Source of the DNA: Micromonospora sp. CP22
GTDB lineage: Bacteria > Actinomycetota > Actinomycetes > Mycobacteriales > Micromonosporaceae
Assembly: GCF_009712475.1 (NCBI RefSeq)
Contig: NZ_VCJO01000006.1
Span: 62,001 to 126,000, forward strand
Direction of reading: 5' to 3'
Length of the DNA stretch: 64,000 nt
The translations under genes and the position numbers were made by a program. The notes beneath the pieces were generated by a model. It saw nothing but the letters and a program-made list of their open reading frames with translations. It had not been told where the DNA came from and made no database searches. Below are positions 8,647-20,958 of the stretch, piece after piece (position 1 is the first letter of the stretch; the number at the start of each line of letters is the position of its first letter).

Positions 8647-10170
8647 ATGTCCTCGACAGCGACATCCCAACGACCGAGCAACGTATCCGAGGCGCTGGCC
8701 CGTGGCCGGCTCGGTGTCCCCTCGGTGATCTTCTTCGTCCTCTCCGCGGCGGCACCGCTGACCGTGGTCGCCGGCGTGGTCACCACCGGCTACGGCGTCA
8801 TCGGCGTGCTCGGCATTCCGCTGGCCTTCCTGGCGGTGGCCCTGGTCCTGACGGTGTTCTCCGTCGGCTACGTGGCGATGGCCCGGCGGATGGCCAACGC
8901 CGGTGCCTTCTACGCGTACGTGGCACGTGGGCTGGGACGACCCGCTGGGGTGGGTACGGCCTGGGTGGCCCTGATCGCCTACAACGCCCTCCAGGTCGGG
9001 CTCTACGGGACCATCGGCGCGGCGGCCACCCCGGTGCTGGACCGGCTGTTCGGGATCACGCCACAGTGGTGGATCGTGGCCCTGGTGGCGTGGGCCATGG
9101 TGGCGGTGCTCGGCCTGCTCCGGGTGGACATCAACGGCATGGTGCTGGCGGCGCTGCTCTGCGCCGAGATCGCCATCATCGTGGTGTTCGACCTCGGCCA
9201 ACTGGGCAACCCGGCCGGCGGCGACGTGAGCTTCACCGCGTTCTCGCCGGACAACTTCTTCGTACCCGGACTCGGCGCGGTGCTGGTGCTGGCGATTCTC
9301 GGCTTCGTCGGTTTCGAGGCCGCGGTGGTCTTCAGCGAGGAGAGCAAGGACCCGAGGCGTACGGTGCCGCTGGCCACCTATCTGTCCGTGGCGATCATCG
9401 CGGTGGTCTACGCGCTCTCCTCGTGGAGCATGACGGTGGCGGTCGGACCGGACCGCATCGTCGAGCAGGCCGGTACCCAGAGCGTCGAGCTGATCTTCAA
9501 CCTGGCCGGGGAGCACCTGGGCGACACCGTCCTGACCATCGGGCAGGCGCTCTTCCTGACCTCGGTGCTGGCCGCCATGATCTCGTTCCACAACACCACC
9601 GCGCGGTACACCTTCGCGCTCGGCCGGGAGCGGGTGCTGCCGGCGGTGTTCGGGCGGACCTCGCCGGTGACCGGCGCGCCCCGGGCCGCCTCGCTGGCCC
9701 AGAGTGCCCTCGGCCTGCTGGTGATCCTCCTGTACGCGGTCAACGGCTGGGATCCGGTCCTGCAACTGTTCTTCTGGCTGGGTACCAGCGGCGGGTTCGG
9801 CGTACTGCTGATGATCGCCACCACCTCGGTCGCGATCATCGCGTTCTTCGCCCGGAGCGGGGAGCGGGAGACGCTGTGGCGCAGGTTGATCGCGCCCGGC
9901 ATCGCGACGGTCGCGTTGATCGCGATCATCATCCTGGCGGTGCAGAACTTCGCCAACCTGCTCGGGGTCGAGCCGGACTCGCCGCTGCGTTGGGCGATCC
10001 CGTTGGCCTACCCGGTGGCGGCCGTGCTGGGCGGTTTGTGGGGCCTGTCGCTGCGGCGGCGGCGTCCCGACACGTACGCCCGGGTCGGTCTGGGCGCGGA
10101 GAGCGCGGCGGCCGGCGTGGTCTCGCAGTCGGTCACCGAGCCGACGCCGACGGTGGGGGTGCGGCGATGA
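8647..10170 (+). CDS. APC-family amino acid permease
   Basis: 507 residues with about 12 hydrophobic segments. The start ATG 8647 has GGAG six bases before it. The first helix region (FVLSAAAPLTVVAGVVTTGYG) and the FVGFEAAVVFSEESKDPRRTVPLA loop are typical of the amino acid/polyamine/organocation family, where this loop follows TM6. The protein should be a proton-coupled importer in the cytoplasmic membrane. The substrate cannot be told from sequence. Its stop overlaps the start of the following acetyltransferase (ATGA), so the two are translationally coupled. Confidence 0.9.
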   Translation: MSSTATSQRPSNVSEALARGRLGVPSVIFFVLSAAAPLTVVAGVVTTGYGVIGVLGIPLAFLAVALVLTVFSVGYVAMARRMANAGAFYAYVARGLGRPAGVGTAWVALIAYNALQVGLYGTIGAAATPVLDRLFGITPQWWIVALVAWAMVAVLGLLRVDINGMVLAALLCAEIAIIVVFDLGQLGNPAGGDVSFTAFSPDNFFVPGLGAVLVLAILGFVGFEAAVVFSEESKDPRRTVPLATYLSVAIIAVVYALSSWSMTVAVGPDRIVEQAGTQSVELIFNLAGEHLGDTVLTIGQALFLTSVLAAMISFHNTTARYTFALGRERVLPAVFGRTSPVTGAPRAASLAQSALGLLVILLYAVNGWDPVLQLFFWLGTSGGFGVLLMIATTSVAIIAFFARSGERETLWRRLIAPGIATVALIAIIILAVQNFANLLGVEPDSPLRWAIPLAYPVAAVLGGLWGLSLRRRRPDTYARVGLGAESAAAGVVSQSVTEPTPTVGVRR

Positions 10171-10763
10171 CCACGACGCAGATCACCCGGCTCGGTGCGG
10201 ACGACGCCCGCTGGGTCGCCGAGCGGATCGCCGAGTCGTTCCTGGTGCTCGACGCGACGCGGTGGCTGGTGCCGGACGAGGCCAGGCGGGAGACGGTGCT
10301 GGCCGGGAACTTCGAGATCATCGTGAGTCACGCGATGCGGCACGGGCTGGTCTTCGGCACCGACGACCGGGCCGGCGTGGCGGTCTGGCTGCCGTCGGTC
10401 GGCGAACCGTTGCCGCCGCCGGAGGACTACGACGCCCGGTTGGCCTCGGCGTGCGGGGAGTGGACCCCGAACTTCGTGCACCTGGACGACCTGTTCGCCG
10501 CCAACCATCCGCACGCCGACCACCACCATCTGGCGTTGCTCGCGGTGCGGCCGGACCGCCAGGGCCAGGGCGTCGGGACAGCGTTGCTGCGTCACCATCA
10601 CGCCTGGCTGGACGCCAACGGCATGCCGGCGTACCTGGAGGCGAGCAGCGAGACCAGCCGCGACCTGTACGCGCGGCACGGCTACCGGGTCGCCGAGCCG
10701 TTCCGGCTGCCCGACGGTACGCCGTTCTGGCCGATGTGGCGGGAGCCCGTGGCCGCCGCCTGA
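10167..10763 (+). CDS. GNAT-family N-acetyltransferase
   Basis: 198 residues. The acetyl-CoA binding motif LLAVRPDRQGQGVGTALLRHH (about 125-147) and the downstream YLEASSETSRDLYARHGY segment are characteristic of GNAT enzymes. It overlaps the permease stop by ATGA. This suggests it acts on the transported compound or protects against it, which is an inference from coupling alone. A strong hairpin ends the unit. Confidence 0.88.
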   Translation: MTTTQITRLGADDARWVAERIAESFLVLDATRWLVPDEARRETVLAGNFEIIVSHAMRHGLVFGTDDRAGVAVWLPSVGEPLPPPEDYDARLASACGEWTPNFVHLDDLFAANHPHADHHHLALLAVRPDRQGQGVGTALLRHHHAWLDANGMPAYLEASSETSRDLYARHGYRVAEPFRLPDGTPFWPMWREPVAAA

Positions 10764-10777
10764 GGTGGTGCGGACAC

Positions 10778-10812
10778 GCCGGTGGCCGGGTCCGACGGAC
10801 CCGGCCACCGGC
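10778..10812. terminator. Bidirectional hairpin, 16-bp stem
   Basis: A perfect 16-bp stem (10778-10793 with 10797-10812) with a three-base loop lies between the acetyltransferase and the convergent sigma-factor gene. There is no T-run. Confidence 0.8.
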
Positions 10813-10823
10813 GCCACCCCCTC

Positions 10824-11648
10824 CTAGTACGTTCCGTCGAGCTGCCCCCGCAGCTTCGTCAGCGCCCGAGCCAGCAGCCGGGACACGTGCATCTGCGAGA
10901 CGCCGATCTGCTCGGCGATCTGCGACTGCGTCAGGTTGCCGTAGAACCGCAGCGTCAGGATCTTCTGCTCCCGCTCGTCGAGCGTGGCCAGTGCCGGGCC
11001 CAGCGCCACCCGCAGCTCGGCCAGCTCGAACTCGCTGTCCTCACCGCCGAGCATGTCGCCGAGTTCGGTCGCGCGGTCACCGTCGCCGGTCGGGGTGGAC
11101 AGCGACACCGCGTTGTACGCGCGAGCGCCTTCCAGACCCTCCAGCACCTCTTCCTCGGTGAGCTTGAGGTGGGCGGCGATGTCGGCGACCGTCGGGGAGC
11201 GACCCAGGGTCTGCAACAGGGAGCTGTTGGCGTCGGAGATCGCCAGCCGCAGCTCCTGCAACCGGCGGGGTACCCGGATGTCCCATGTCCGGTCGCGGAA
11301 GTGCCGCTTCAGCTCGCCGATGATGGTGGGGATCGCGTAGCCGGCGAAGTCGACGCCACGGGAGGGGTCGAACTTGTCGATCGCCTTGATGAGGCCGACG
11401 GCGGCGGTCTGCGCGAGGTCGTCGGTGGGCTCGCCGCGACCGCTGTAGCGGTGGGCGAGGTGGTTGGCCAGGGGCAGCCAGGCTTCGATCGCCCGGTCGC
11501 GCAGCGCGGCCCGTGAGGGGTGCCCGGCCGGCAGCGCGGCCATGGCGTTCAACAAGTCGGCGGCACTGTCGGTGAGCGCCCGCGGGTCGAGCTTAGGGGC
11601 CGTGGTTGCCGGGGCGGGCGTCGATTCGGTGATCGTTGACGCGGTCAT
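10824..11648 (-). CDS. SigB/SigF-family RNA polymerase sigma factor
   Basis: 274 residues starting at ATG 11648 with AGGGAGGA eight bases upstream; the longer frame to 11786 is not needed. Region 2 shows LANHLAHRYSGRGEPTDDLAQ, AVGLIKAIDKFDP and FAGYAIPTIIGELKRHFRD. Region 3 has SPTVADIAAHL and region 4 the LTQSQIAEQIGVSQMHVSRLL helix-turn-helix. This is the general-stress/sporulation group (sigma B, F, G). No anti-sigma factor gene is adjacent, although a SpoIIE/ATPase protein is encoded at 17.7-19.9 kb. Such factors are usually held by an RsbW-type partner. Confidence 0.92.
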   Translation of the reverse strand: MTASTITESTPAPATTAPKLDPRALTDSAADLLNAMAALPAGHPSRAALRDRAIEAWLPLANHLAHRYSGRGEPTDDLAQTAAVGLIKAIDKFDPSRGVDFAGYAIPTIIGELKRHFRDRTWDIRVPRRLQELRLAISDANSSLLQTLGRSPTVADIAAHLKLTEEEVLEGLEGARAYNAVSLSTPTGDGDRATELGDMLGGEDSEFELAELRVALGPALATLDEREQKILTLRFYGNLTQSQIAEQIGVSQMHVSRLLARALTKLRGQLDGTY

Positions 11649-12041
11649 TGGTGGTCCTCCCTGCACCTCGTCCGCGGATATAGACGTGACGCTTTGGTTG
11701 TTTCTGTTTGTACGTTCGGAAGTCACCTTAGCCCGACCGTCCAACAAAAATCTAGCCGAACGGACGATGTACTTATGGGATGCCAAGGAAGAAATGCCTC
11801 ATACCGCGCGCTGAAGGGTCGGTTTCTGCGCTGAGGGGATGAAGGGACGTAGCATCGAGGTAGCCGATCGGGCCAGTTAGGTAAGCCCGAACGTCGCCGT
11901 TGCCGAGTCGGACGGCGGGGGGAAGGTGTCGAACGGATGATGCCGGGCGGTGGGCTGCCCGTCAGTGTCACCAATCCGTCGTTGTCCCGTTGACGGGACC
12001 GGGCATAGCGTCGCGGGGTACACCCCTGATCCGGAGGCGCC
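11649..12041. promoter_or_regulatory. Divergent promoter gap, sigma factor / ADC-like gene
   Basis: About 390 bp with no supported gene. It contains unusually A/T-rich stretches for this genome around 11680-11800, consistent with promoter sequences for the sigma-factor gene on the minus strand. I could not fix convincing -35/-10 pairs. The right end carries CCGGAGG just before the next GTG. Confidence 0.4.
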
Positions 12042-12776
12042 GTGCTCGATCCTGCCGTTCCTCACCTCGTCGTGAACTGCCGGACGCTGTACTTCAGCTG
12101 GCTCCCGGCGGACCCGGACGCGGTGGCGGCGCTGGTCCCCGCAGGACTGCGGCCCCACCCGGACCGCGAGGTCTTCATGAACCAGTACGTGGTGGACGAC
12201 GAGAGTCAGACCTCCGGCTTCGGCGCCTACTCCCTGACCTACATCGGCATCACGCTGCTCGACATGGACGCCCCGGACGGGGTGACCCCGGGCGGCTGGT
12301 GGACCCACTACGTCACCTGTAGCGAGCGGGTACGCGGCTACGCCCTGGCTCGGGGCGCCCCGGCCATGTCGGGGCGTACCAGCATCACCGAGCGGAACGA
12401 CACGATCGTCACGGAGACCGCCATCGAGGGCCTGCCGGTGATCCGGGCCCAGGTGCGGGTCGGGGAGACCGGACACCTCGTGCACAACGGCCACCACCGC
12501 TACCTGACCGAGTTGCACGGTCAACTGGTCAGCAGCATCTACCCGGTGGTCGCCGAACCGTCCGCCTCGTTCGAGATCGAATCAGTGGAGTTCCTCGACC
12601 CGGATCATCCGGTGTACGCGTTGCGCCCGGAGAACCCGCTCACCATCGCCTGGGGTTACTACTCACCGAGGTCGTCGTTCGCGTACCCCGGTGGGCTGAC
12701 GGTGCTCGGCGAGGTGGAGCCGGTCCGTCGGTCGCCACACCGGACGGCGGCTACCGGCCTGTCGTCGAGATCCTGA
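12042..12776 (+). CDS. Acetoacetate decarboxylase-like (ADC fold) protein
   Basis: 244 residues from GTG 12042, with CCGGAGG four bases before it. The N-terminal part (LYFSWLPADPDAVAALVPAGLRPHPDREVFMNQYVVDD) and the GITLLDMD...GGWWTHYVTCSERVRGYALARG stretch resemble the acetoacetate decarboxylase superfamily, used in actinobacteria for several unrelated reactions. I do not see the classical EYPKK-type catalytic lysine segment, so acetoacetate decarboxylation should not be assumed. The last 20 or so residues look low-complexity. No operon partner is evident. Confidence 0.5.
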   Translation: MLDPAVPHLVVNCRTLYFSWLPADPDAVAALVPAGLRPHPDREVFMNQYVVDDESQTSGFGAYSLTYIGITLLDMDAPDGVTPGGWWTHYVTCSERVRGYALARGAPAMSGRTSITERNDTIVTETAIEGLPVIRAQVRVGETGHLVHNGHHRYLTELHGQLVSSIYPVVAEPSASFEIESVEFLDPDHPVYALRPENPLTIAWGYYSPRSSFAYPGGLTVLGEVEPVRRSPHRTAATGLSSRS

Positions 12777-12839
12777 CCGGGCGGTACGCGGCGACCCACC
12801 CCGCGTTGGCGTGGTGGGTGGTGGTCGGTGGATCGGGGC

Positions 12840-12864
12840 GGCCCGGTGAGGTTTTCACCGGGCC
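12840..12864. terminator. Hairpin, 10-bp stem
   Basis: GGCCCGGTGA (12840-12849) and TCACCGGGCC (12855-12864) form a perfect stem around a GGTTT loop, in the gap after the ADC-like gene and before the 42-residue membrane protein. It is a likely terminator of the former. Confidence 0.6.
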
Positions 12865-12935
12865 AGGCGGGTAACTCGGTGACCGGGTCGGCGTGTTCCG
12901 GCCGATCCCCACCCCGAGCAGCGAGGAGCCGTAGC

Positions 12936-13064
12936 ATGTCCGGCGAGCCGACGAACTCCGCGACCGAACACCGTGAGCAGGCGGTGGAGGGCGAGCGGGG
13001 GGCGCTGTTGACCGTACTGGTGATGGTCGTGCTCGGCGTGGCCGGCATCTTCGCCGTCTCCTGA
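12936..13064 (+). CDS. Small single-pass membrane protein
   Basis: 42 residues starting MSGEPTNSATEH, with GAGGAG eight bases upstream of ATG, which makes it a credible gene despite its size. A charged N-terminal half is followed by one hydrophobic helix (LLTVLVMVVLGVAGIFAV). I do not recognise the family. It lies alone between two hairpins and converges on the pirin gene. Confidence 0.65.
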   Translation: MSGEPTNSATEHREQAVEGERGALLTVLVMVVLGVAGIFAVS

Positions 13065-13108
13065 GCCACGGCCCGTCGGCCCGCACCGCGCAGCGGGACC
13101 GGTCGGTC

Positions 13109-13150
13109 GCGCCGGGTGGGCGGCCCCGGACATCGGAGCCGCCCCGGCGC
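13109..13150. terminator. Hairpin between convergent genes
   Basis: GCGCCGGG..GGCGGC (13109-13124) pairs with GCCGCCCCGGCGC (13138-13150), leaving a three-base bulge and a 13-base loop. It lies between the small membrane protein and the end of the pirin gene, so it is a probable shared terminator. Confidence 0.45.
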
Positions 13151-13161
13151 CCGATCTGCGA

Positions 13162-14148
13162 TCAGGGACGCTCGCCCTGACCTCCGGTGTGCGGCAGCCG
13201 CTCCGCCGGGATCACGCCGAGGCGTCCGGCCTGGAAGTCCTCGAACGCCTGGAGCAGCTCGTCGCGGGTGTTCATCACGAACGGCCCGTAGTGCGCCACC
13301 GGTTCCCGGATCGGCAGGCCGCCCATGATGTAGAGGTCCAGCGTCGAGTTGCGGCTGTCCTGGCGGGCGTTGGCCTTGAACCGCAGGGCGTCACCCGGCC
13401 CGTGCACGGCCAGCTGGCCGGTGCGTACGCCACGGCCGTTCGCGCCGACGGTGCCCCGACCGCCGAGCACGTAGACCAGCGCGTTGAAGTCGGGCCGCCA
13501 GGGCAGGTCGACCTGCGCCCCGGGCTCGACCGTCACGTGGGTGACGGTGATCGGGGTGTACGTGGAACCGGGTCCCCGGTGACCGGCGATCTCACCGGCG
13601 ATCACCCGGATCAGCGCGCCGCCGTCCGGGGTGGTGAGCAGCGCCGCCTGGTTGCCCCGGATGTCCTGGTATTTCGGCGGGCTCATCTTGGCCGCCCGGG
13701 GCAGGTTGACCCACAACTGGGTGCCGTGGAACAACCCGCCGCTGACCACCAGGTGCTCCGGCGGAGCCTCGATATGCAACAGCCCACTGCCGGCGGTCAT
13801 CCATTGGGTGTCACCGTTGGTGATGGTGCCGCCGCCACCGTGGCTGTCCTGGTGGTCGAAGATCCCGTCGATGATGTAGGTGACGGTCTCGAAGCCGCGG
13901 TGCGGGTGCCAGGAGGTGCCCTTCGGCTCGCCGGGGGCGTAGTCCACCTCGCCCATCTGGTCGAGCATGATGAACGGGTCCAGCTCGCTCATCGGCACCC
14001 CGGCGAAGGCCTTGCGCACCGGGAAGCCCTCGCCCTCGAAGCCGCTGGGCGCGGTGCTGAGTCGGCGGACCGGCCGGAACGTGGTGGACTCGTCGAGCCG
14101 GGGCAGCCGGGGCAGGACGAGGACGTTGTCGACGGTGATGGCGGGCAT
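13162..14148 (-). CDS. Pirin-family bicupin protein
   Basis: 328 residues; ATG 14148 follows GAAGGAGC. The N-terminal cupin has the pirin metal motif HPHRGFETVTYI with TNGDTQWMTAGSGLLHIEAP, and a YEVGP-equivalent second cupin follows (PWRPDFNALVYVLGGRG). Pirins bind Fe and have been described as quercetinases or redox-sensing regulators; which applies here is open. The gene lies 10 bp downstream of the MarR gene and is probably cotranscribed with and controlled by it. Confidence 0.93.
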   Translation of the reverse strand: MPAITVDNVLVLPRLPRLDESTTFRPVRRLSTAPSGFEGEGFPVRKAFAGVPMSELDPFIMLDQMGEVDYAPGEPKGTSWHPHRGFETVTYIIDGIFDHQDSHGGGGTITNGDTQWMTAGSGLLHIEAPPEHLVVSGGLFHGTQLWVNLPRAAKMSPPKYQDIRGNQAALLTTPDGGALIRVIAGEIAGHRGPGSTYTPITVTHVTVEPGAQVDLPWRPDFNALVYVLGGRGTVGANGRGVRTGQLAVHGPGDALRFKANARQDSRNSTLDLYIMGGLPIREPVAHYGPFVMNTRDELLQAFEDFQAGRLGVIPAERLPHTGGQGERP

Positions 14149-14158
14149 CGGGGCTCCT

Positions 14159-14638
14159 TCAGTTGTCGCCGAGGATGGTGTCGCCGGCGGCGTCACGCAG
14201 CCGTCGGCCGAGCCGGGTGAAGATCCCGGTCAGGCAGGCGACCTCGGCGTCGTCGAGGTCGTCCATGAGGTGGGTGCGTACGGACCGCAGGTGGTGCGGT
14301 GCGGCCTCGCGCAGCGCCAGCAGCCCGGCGGCGGTCAGGACCGCCTCGCTGCCCCGCCCGTCTCGGGGACAGGGCTGCCGGGCGACCAGGCCCCGCCGTT
14401 GCATGGCGGAGATCTGGTAGGTCAGCCGGCTGGGGGAGAAGACCAGGCGGTCGGCCAACTCGCCCATCCGCAGTCGTTGCCCGGGCACCTCGGAGAGCAG
14501 CACCAGCACGTGGTAGTCGGCGAAGCTGAGCCCGCTGGCGGCGCGTAGGTCGTCCTCCAGCCGGGTGAACAGCCGTTGGCTCGCCTCGATGTAGGTCCGC
14601 CAGGCGGTCAGGCGGGTCTGGTCCAGGCTCTCGGTCAC
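14159..14638 (-). CDS. MarR-family transcriptional regulator
   Basis: 159 residues from GTG 14638 (TESLDQTRLTAW). A winged-helix MarR fold is indicated by LSFADYHVLVLLSEVPGQRLRMGELADRL, the recognition helix region FSPSRLTYQISAMQRRGLV and the wing RDGRGSEAVLTAAG. An upstream extension to 14812 would cross an A/T-rich operator-like stretch and is not favoured. It precedes pirin on the same strand and probably represses both genes in response to a small aromatic or oxidative signal, as is usual for the family. Confidence 0.9.
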   Translation of the reverse strand: MTESLDQTRLTAWRTYIEASQRLFTRLEDDLRAASGLSFADYHVLVLLSEVPGQRLRMGELADRLVFSPSRLTYQISAMQRRGLVARQPCPRDGRGSEAVLTAAGLLALREAAPHHLRSVRTHLMDDLDDAEVACLTGIFTRLGRRLRDAAGDTILGDN

Positions 14639-14650
14639 GGTGCCAAGGTA

Positions 14651-14678
14651 GCACTTACTAAAAATTTGAACAATGTGC
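14651..14678. promoter_or_regulatory. A/T-rich imperfect palindrome (MarR operator candidate)
   Basis: GCAC at 14651-14654 and GTGC at 14675-14678 bound an imperfect inverted repeat with a TAAAAATTT core, strikingly A/T-rich for this genome. It starts 13 bp upstream of the marR start, so it is a plausible autoregulatory operator overlapping the promoter. Confidence 0.45.
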
Positions 14679-14796
14679 CCCTGTCCTGTCGCGAGGCAGG
14701 AGGATGACGAGCCAACGGTTCGGTCGTGCAGGTTTGAAGAGATAGACGGGCGAAACCGGTGCGCGTCGCGTGGGGGTGGTGTGAGACGCTGCCGCG

Positions 14797-15318
14797 GTGG
14801 AACTGACCGCACCTGGCCTGCTGCTTCGTCCCTGGCGGGAGGCGGATGCGCCTGCCGTGCTCGACGCCTGGCACGATCCGGCCATCGCCCAATGGAACCC
14901 GCCGGGAGACTCGCTCGACCTCGACGCCGCGCTGCGCTGGCTACGGTGGCGCGCCGACTGGTCCGGCGGTGGCCACGTGGCGTTGGCGGTGGTCGACCCG
15001 ACCGATCCGGACGCGCTGCTCGGTTCGGTCTCGTTGCACCGCATCCACGCGGGCGACGCCTCGATCGGCTACTGGACCGTGGCTGCCGCGCGTGGCCGAG
15101 GGGTCGCGACGGCCGCGGTCGTACGGCTCACCGAGTGGGCTTTCGCCGACCTGGAGCTGGAGCGGATCGAACTCTGTCACGCGGTGGCCAACCCGGCCTC
15201 CTGCCGGGTCGCCGAGCGCGCCGGTTTCCTGGCCGAGGGAACCCTGCGGCAGTCGCACCGCTACGGCGACGGTCGACGCTACGACGAGCACCTGCACGCC
15301 CGGCTCGCCACCGACTGA
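14797..15318 (+). CDS. GNAT acetyltransferase, RimJ/RimL type
   Basis: 173 residues. The opening LTAPGLLLRPWREADAPAVLDAWHDPAIAQWNPP is the standard RimJ/RimL beginning. SIGYWTVAAARGRGVATAAVVRLTEWAF is the acetyl-CoA binding motif, and LCHAVANPASCRVAERAGF follows. Start GTG 14797 lacks an obvious Shine-Dalgarno sequence. The acceptor (protein N-terminus or small molecule) is unknown. Confidence 0.88.
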   Translation: MELTAPGLLLRPWREADAPAVLDAWHDPAIAQWNPPGDSLDLDAALRWLRWRADWSGGGHVALAVVDPTDPDALLGSVSLHRIHAGDASIGYWTVAAARGRGVATAAVVRLTEWAFADLELERIELCHAVANPASCRVAERAGFLAEGTLRQSHRYGDGRRYDEHLHARLATD

Positions 15319-15333
15319 CCCGACGCGCGACAC

Positions 15334-15369
15334 CACCACCGGCGCCCCACGATGGGACCGCCGGTGGTG
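15334..15369. terminator. Hairpin between convergent genes
   Basis: CACCACCGGCG (15334-15344) and CGCCGGTGGTG (15359-15369) form a perfect 11-bp stem with a 14-base loop, between the acetyltransferase and the convergent stress-type protein gene. Confidence 0.65.
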
Positions 15370-15387
15370 GCGTCGGTGGTGGTGGTG

Positions 15388-15975
15388 TCAGGCGGCCGTC
15401 TGCGGCGCGCGTCCGCCCAGGTTCAGTCGAGCCAGCAGCTGACGGGCCTGGTCGGCCACGTCGGCCTCCACGGTGACCGCGTACTGGTTGGCCCGCAGCG
15501 AACTGGCCGAGGTGAAGTCACGCTGCCCGCCGGTCATCGCGTGCGCGATGGCACCGAAGACGGCACCCCAGATCGCGCCGATGACCAGGCCGGCCAGGAT
15601 CACCGCCACCCAGTTCCCGACGGTGAAGATGCCGAACAGCAGGCCGATGAAGAGACCGAACCAGGCTCCGGTGCCAGCGCCGACCAGCGCCGCGCGGGCG
15701 GTGGTCATCCGGCCCAGCACGGTCTCGACCAGGGTCAGGTCGGTGCCGACGATGGCGGTGCGCTCCACCGGGAACCGGTTGTCGGCGAGGTGGTCCACCA
15801 CCCGCTGGGCGGCCGGATAGTCCGGGAACGCGCCGATCGTCACGGTCGGTGGACCGGTGGGAGGTCCGTGGCCGTTACCACTGGGAGCGGCGGGACGGCC
15901 GCCGGGGCCCGACGGGAGGGTGCCGCCGCCGGTCACACCCGGCTGCCAGGCCGAGGGGTTCGACTGTGTGGTCAT
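15388..15975 (-). CDS. General-stress-protein-17M-like membrane protein
   Basis: 195 residues with a strong AAGGAGGAGAACC ribosome-binding site. A proline/glycine-rich N-terminus (1-40) leads into TIGAFPDYPAAQRVVDHLADNRFPVERTAIVG, the YflT/GSP17M-type fold. A glycine-rich double membrane segment follows (LVGAGTGAWFGLFIGLLFGIF, VAVILAGLVIGAIWGAVFGAI), then a soluble tail. Homologues in actinobacteria are stress-linked but of unknown function. Confidence 0.85.
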   Translation of the reverse strand: MTTQSNPSAWQPGVTGGGTLPSGPGGRPAAPSGNGHGPPTGPPTVTIGAFPDYPAAQRVVDHLADNRFPVERTAIVGTDLTLVETVLGRMTTARAALVGAGTGAWFGLFIGLLFGIFTVGNWVAVILAGLVIGAIWGAVFGAIAHAMTGGQRDFTSASSLRANQYAVTVEADVADQARQLLARLNLGGRAPQTAA

Positions 15976-16091
15976 GGTTCTCCTCCTTCGTCACCTGTCG
16001 CCTTCCCGGGTCGACGCGGCGGTAACACCCTGAGGCGGCCCCATGTTGATCCGGCCCGGCAGCTCGAGCGGCAGTGCCCGAGGGGGCAGGG

Positions 16092-16135
16092 GTGGGCCCC
16101 CGATGCCGCCGGTCTCGGCGGCGTCGGGGGCCCAC
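16092..16135 (-). terminator. Strong terminator hairpin after GH6 gene
   Basis: A 12-bp stem, a one-base internal mismatch and a further 7-bp stem (16092-16111 with 16116-16135) close on a GTCT loop, 17 bp beyond the GH6 stop. It is the likely terminator of the cellulase transcript. Confidence 0.8.
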
Positions 16136-16151
16136 GGGTCGGATCGGCCGA

Positions 16152-19854
<3,703 letters not shown>

Positions 19855-20042
19855 GAGCGCAGCCTAGTCCGCCCGCTCGACCAACGTTCCCGATCATCGA
19901 CCGGGCGCGTCGGGCCGGGACATCAGGGCAGGTCAGAGCCGCTCCGGTGGGCTCTGTCCGGAAAAAGGGGGTGATCGCGGCGGCGTGCTGGCCGGGTGAC
20001 GGGGTAAGCGCGCCGGGCAAACCATGCGACAGGAGGGACGTC

Positions 20043-20903
20043 ATGCCGGAAACCCTCGCGGCCAGGCAGGTCAACATCGGTGACGCCGCGGCCGACATGT
20101 GGAGGTCGGTGCTGCTGTTCGTACCCCGGGCCATCGCGTTCATCGCGATCCTCGTGGTCGGATGGCTCATCGCCAGAGCCGTGCTCAAGATCGTGGATAC
20201 GGTCCTGGAACGGGTGGGGTTCGACCGGGCGGTCGAACGGGGCGGTGTCAAGCGTGCGCTGGAACGGACGCGGTACGACGCCAGTGACATCCTGGCGAAG
20301 CTGGCGTACTACGCGGTGCTGCTGTTCACCCTTCAGTTCGCCTTCGGCGTCTGGGGCCCGAACGCGATCAGCGATCTGATCGCGGGTGTGGTGGCGTGGC
20401 TGCCACGAGCCTTCGTGGCGATCGTCATCGTGGTGGTGGCCGCCGCCATCGCCAACGCGGTGCGGGATCTGGTCACCGGGGCGCTCGGCGGGCTGTCGTA
20501 CGGCCGCTTCCTGGCCGACGTGACGGCGATCTTCATCATCGCGCTCGGGGTGATCGCGGCGCTCAACCAGGTGGGTATCGCCACCACCGTCACCCAGCCC
20601 GTGCTGATCGCGGTGCTCGCCACGGTGGCCGGCATCCTGATCGTCGGCGTCGGTGGCGGTCTGGTGCGGCCGATGCAGCAGCGCTGGGAGGGCTGGCTCA
20701 CCAGGGCGGCCGAGGAGTCGCGGGCGATCCGTGAGCAGCGGCAGGGTGCCGAGGCCGGCCGCGGCGACATGCAGCGGCAGATGGCCGACCGGACCGGTGC
20801 CGCCCAGCCGGCCTCCCGGGGACCGGAGTCCTCGATGGCCGGGGGACGGGGTACCTACCAGTCCGGCAACGCGGGTGACGAGACCCAGCAGTTCCGTCCG
20901 TGA
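20043..20903 (+). CDS. Conserved-TM-helix-repeat membrane protein (MscS-like)
   Basis: 286 residues; ATG 20043 follows AGGAGGG. Four or five hydrophobic segments are seen (FVPRAIAFIAILVVGWLIARAVL, LAYYAVLLFTLQFAFGVW, AWLPRAFVAIVIVVVAAAIANAV, TAIFIIALGVIAALN, VLATVAGILIVGVGGGLV). The AWLPRAFVAI helix with the GP/IG context is the repeat shared with small mechanosensitive-channel-like proteins. The C-terminal 80 residues are hydrophilic and Gln/Arg-rich. A complete MscS beta domain is absent, so channel function is uncertain. Confidence 0.8.
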   Translation: MPETLAARQVNIGDAAADMWRSVLLFVPRAIAFIAILVVGWLIARAVLKIVDTVLERVGFDRAVERGGVKRALERTRYDASDILAKLAYYAVLLFTLQFAFGVWGPNAISDLIAGVVAWLPRAFVAIVIVVVAAAIANAVRDLVTGALGGLSYGRFLADVTAIFIIALGVIAALNQVGIATTVTQPVLIAVLATVAGILIVGVGGGLVRPMQQRWEGWLTRAAEESRAIREQRQGAEAGRGDMQRQMADRTGAAQPASRGPESSMAGGRGTYQSGNAGDETQQFRP

Positions 20904-20921
20904 CGGGCGGTGGTGTCGCGG

Positions 20922-20954
20922 GACGGGTGTCCACCCTGAGGGTGGGCACCCGTC
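20922..20954. terminator. Hairpin between convergent genes
   Basis: GACGGGTGTCCACCCT (20922-20937) pairs with AGGGTGGGCACCCGTC (20939-20954), with one T:G wobble and the tip opened to form a loop. It lies between the membrane protein gene and the convergent gene ending at 20959. Confidence 0.65.
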
Positions 20955-20958
20955 ACCG

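Noticed and set aside
8194..9765. A 523-codon minus-strand frame opposite the permease
   Set aside because: His/Arg/Gln-rich low-complexity translation with no ribosome-binding site; the permease on the plus strand explains the region.
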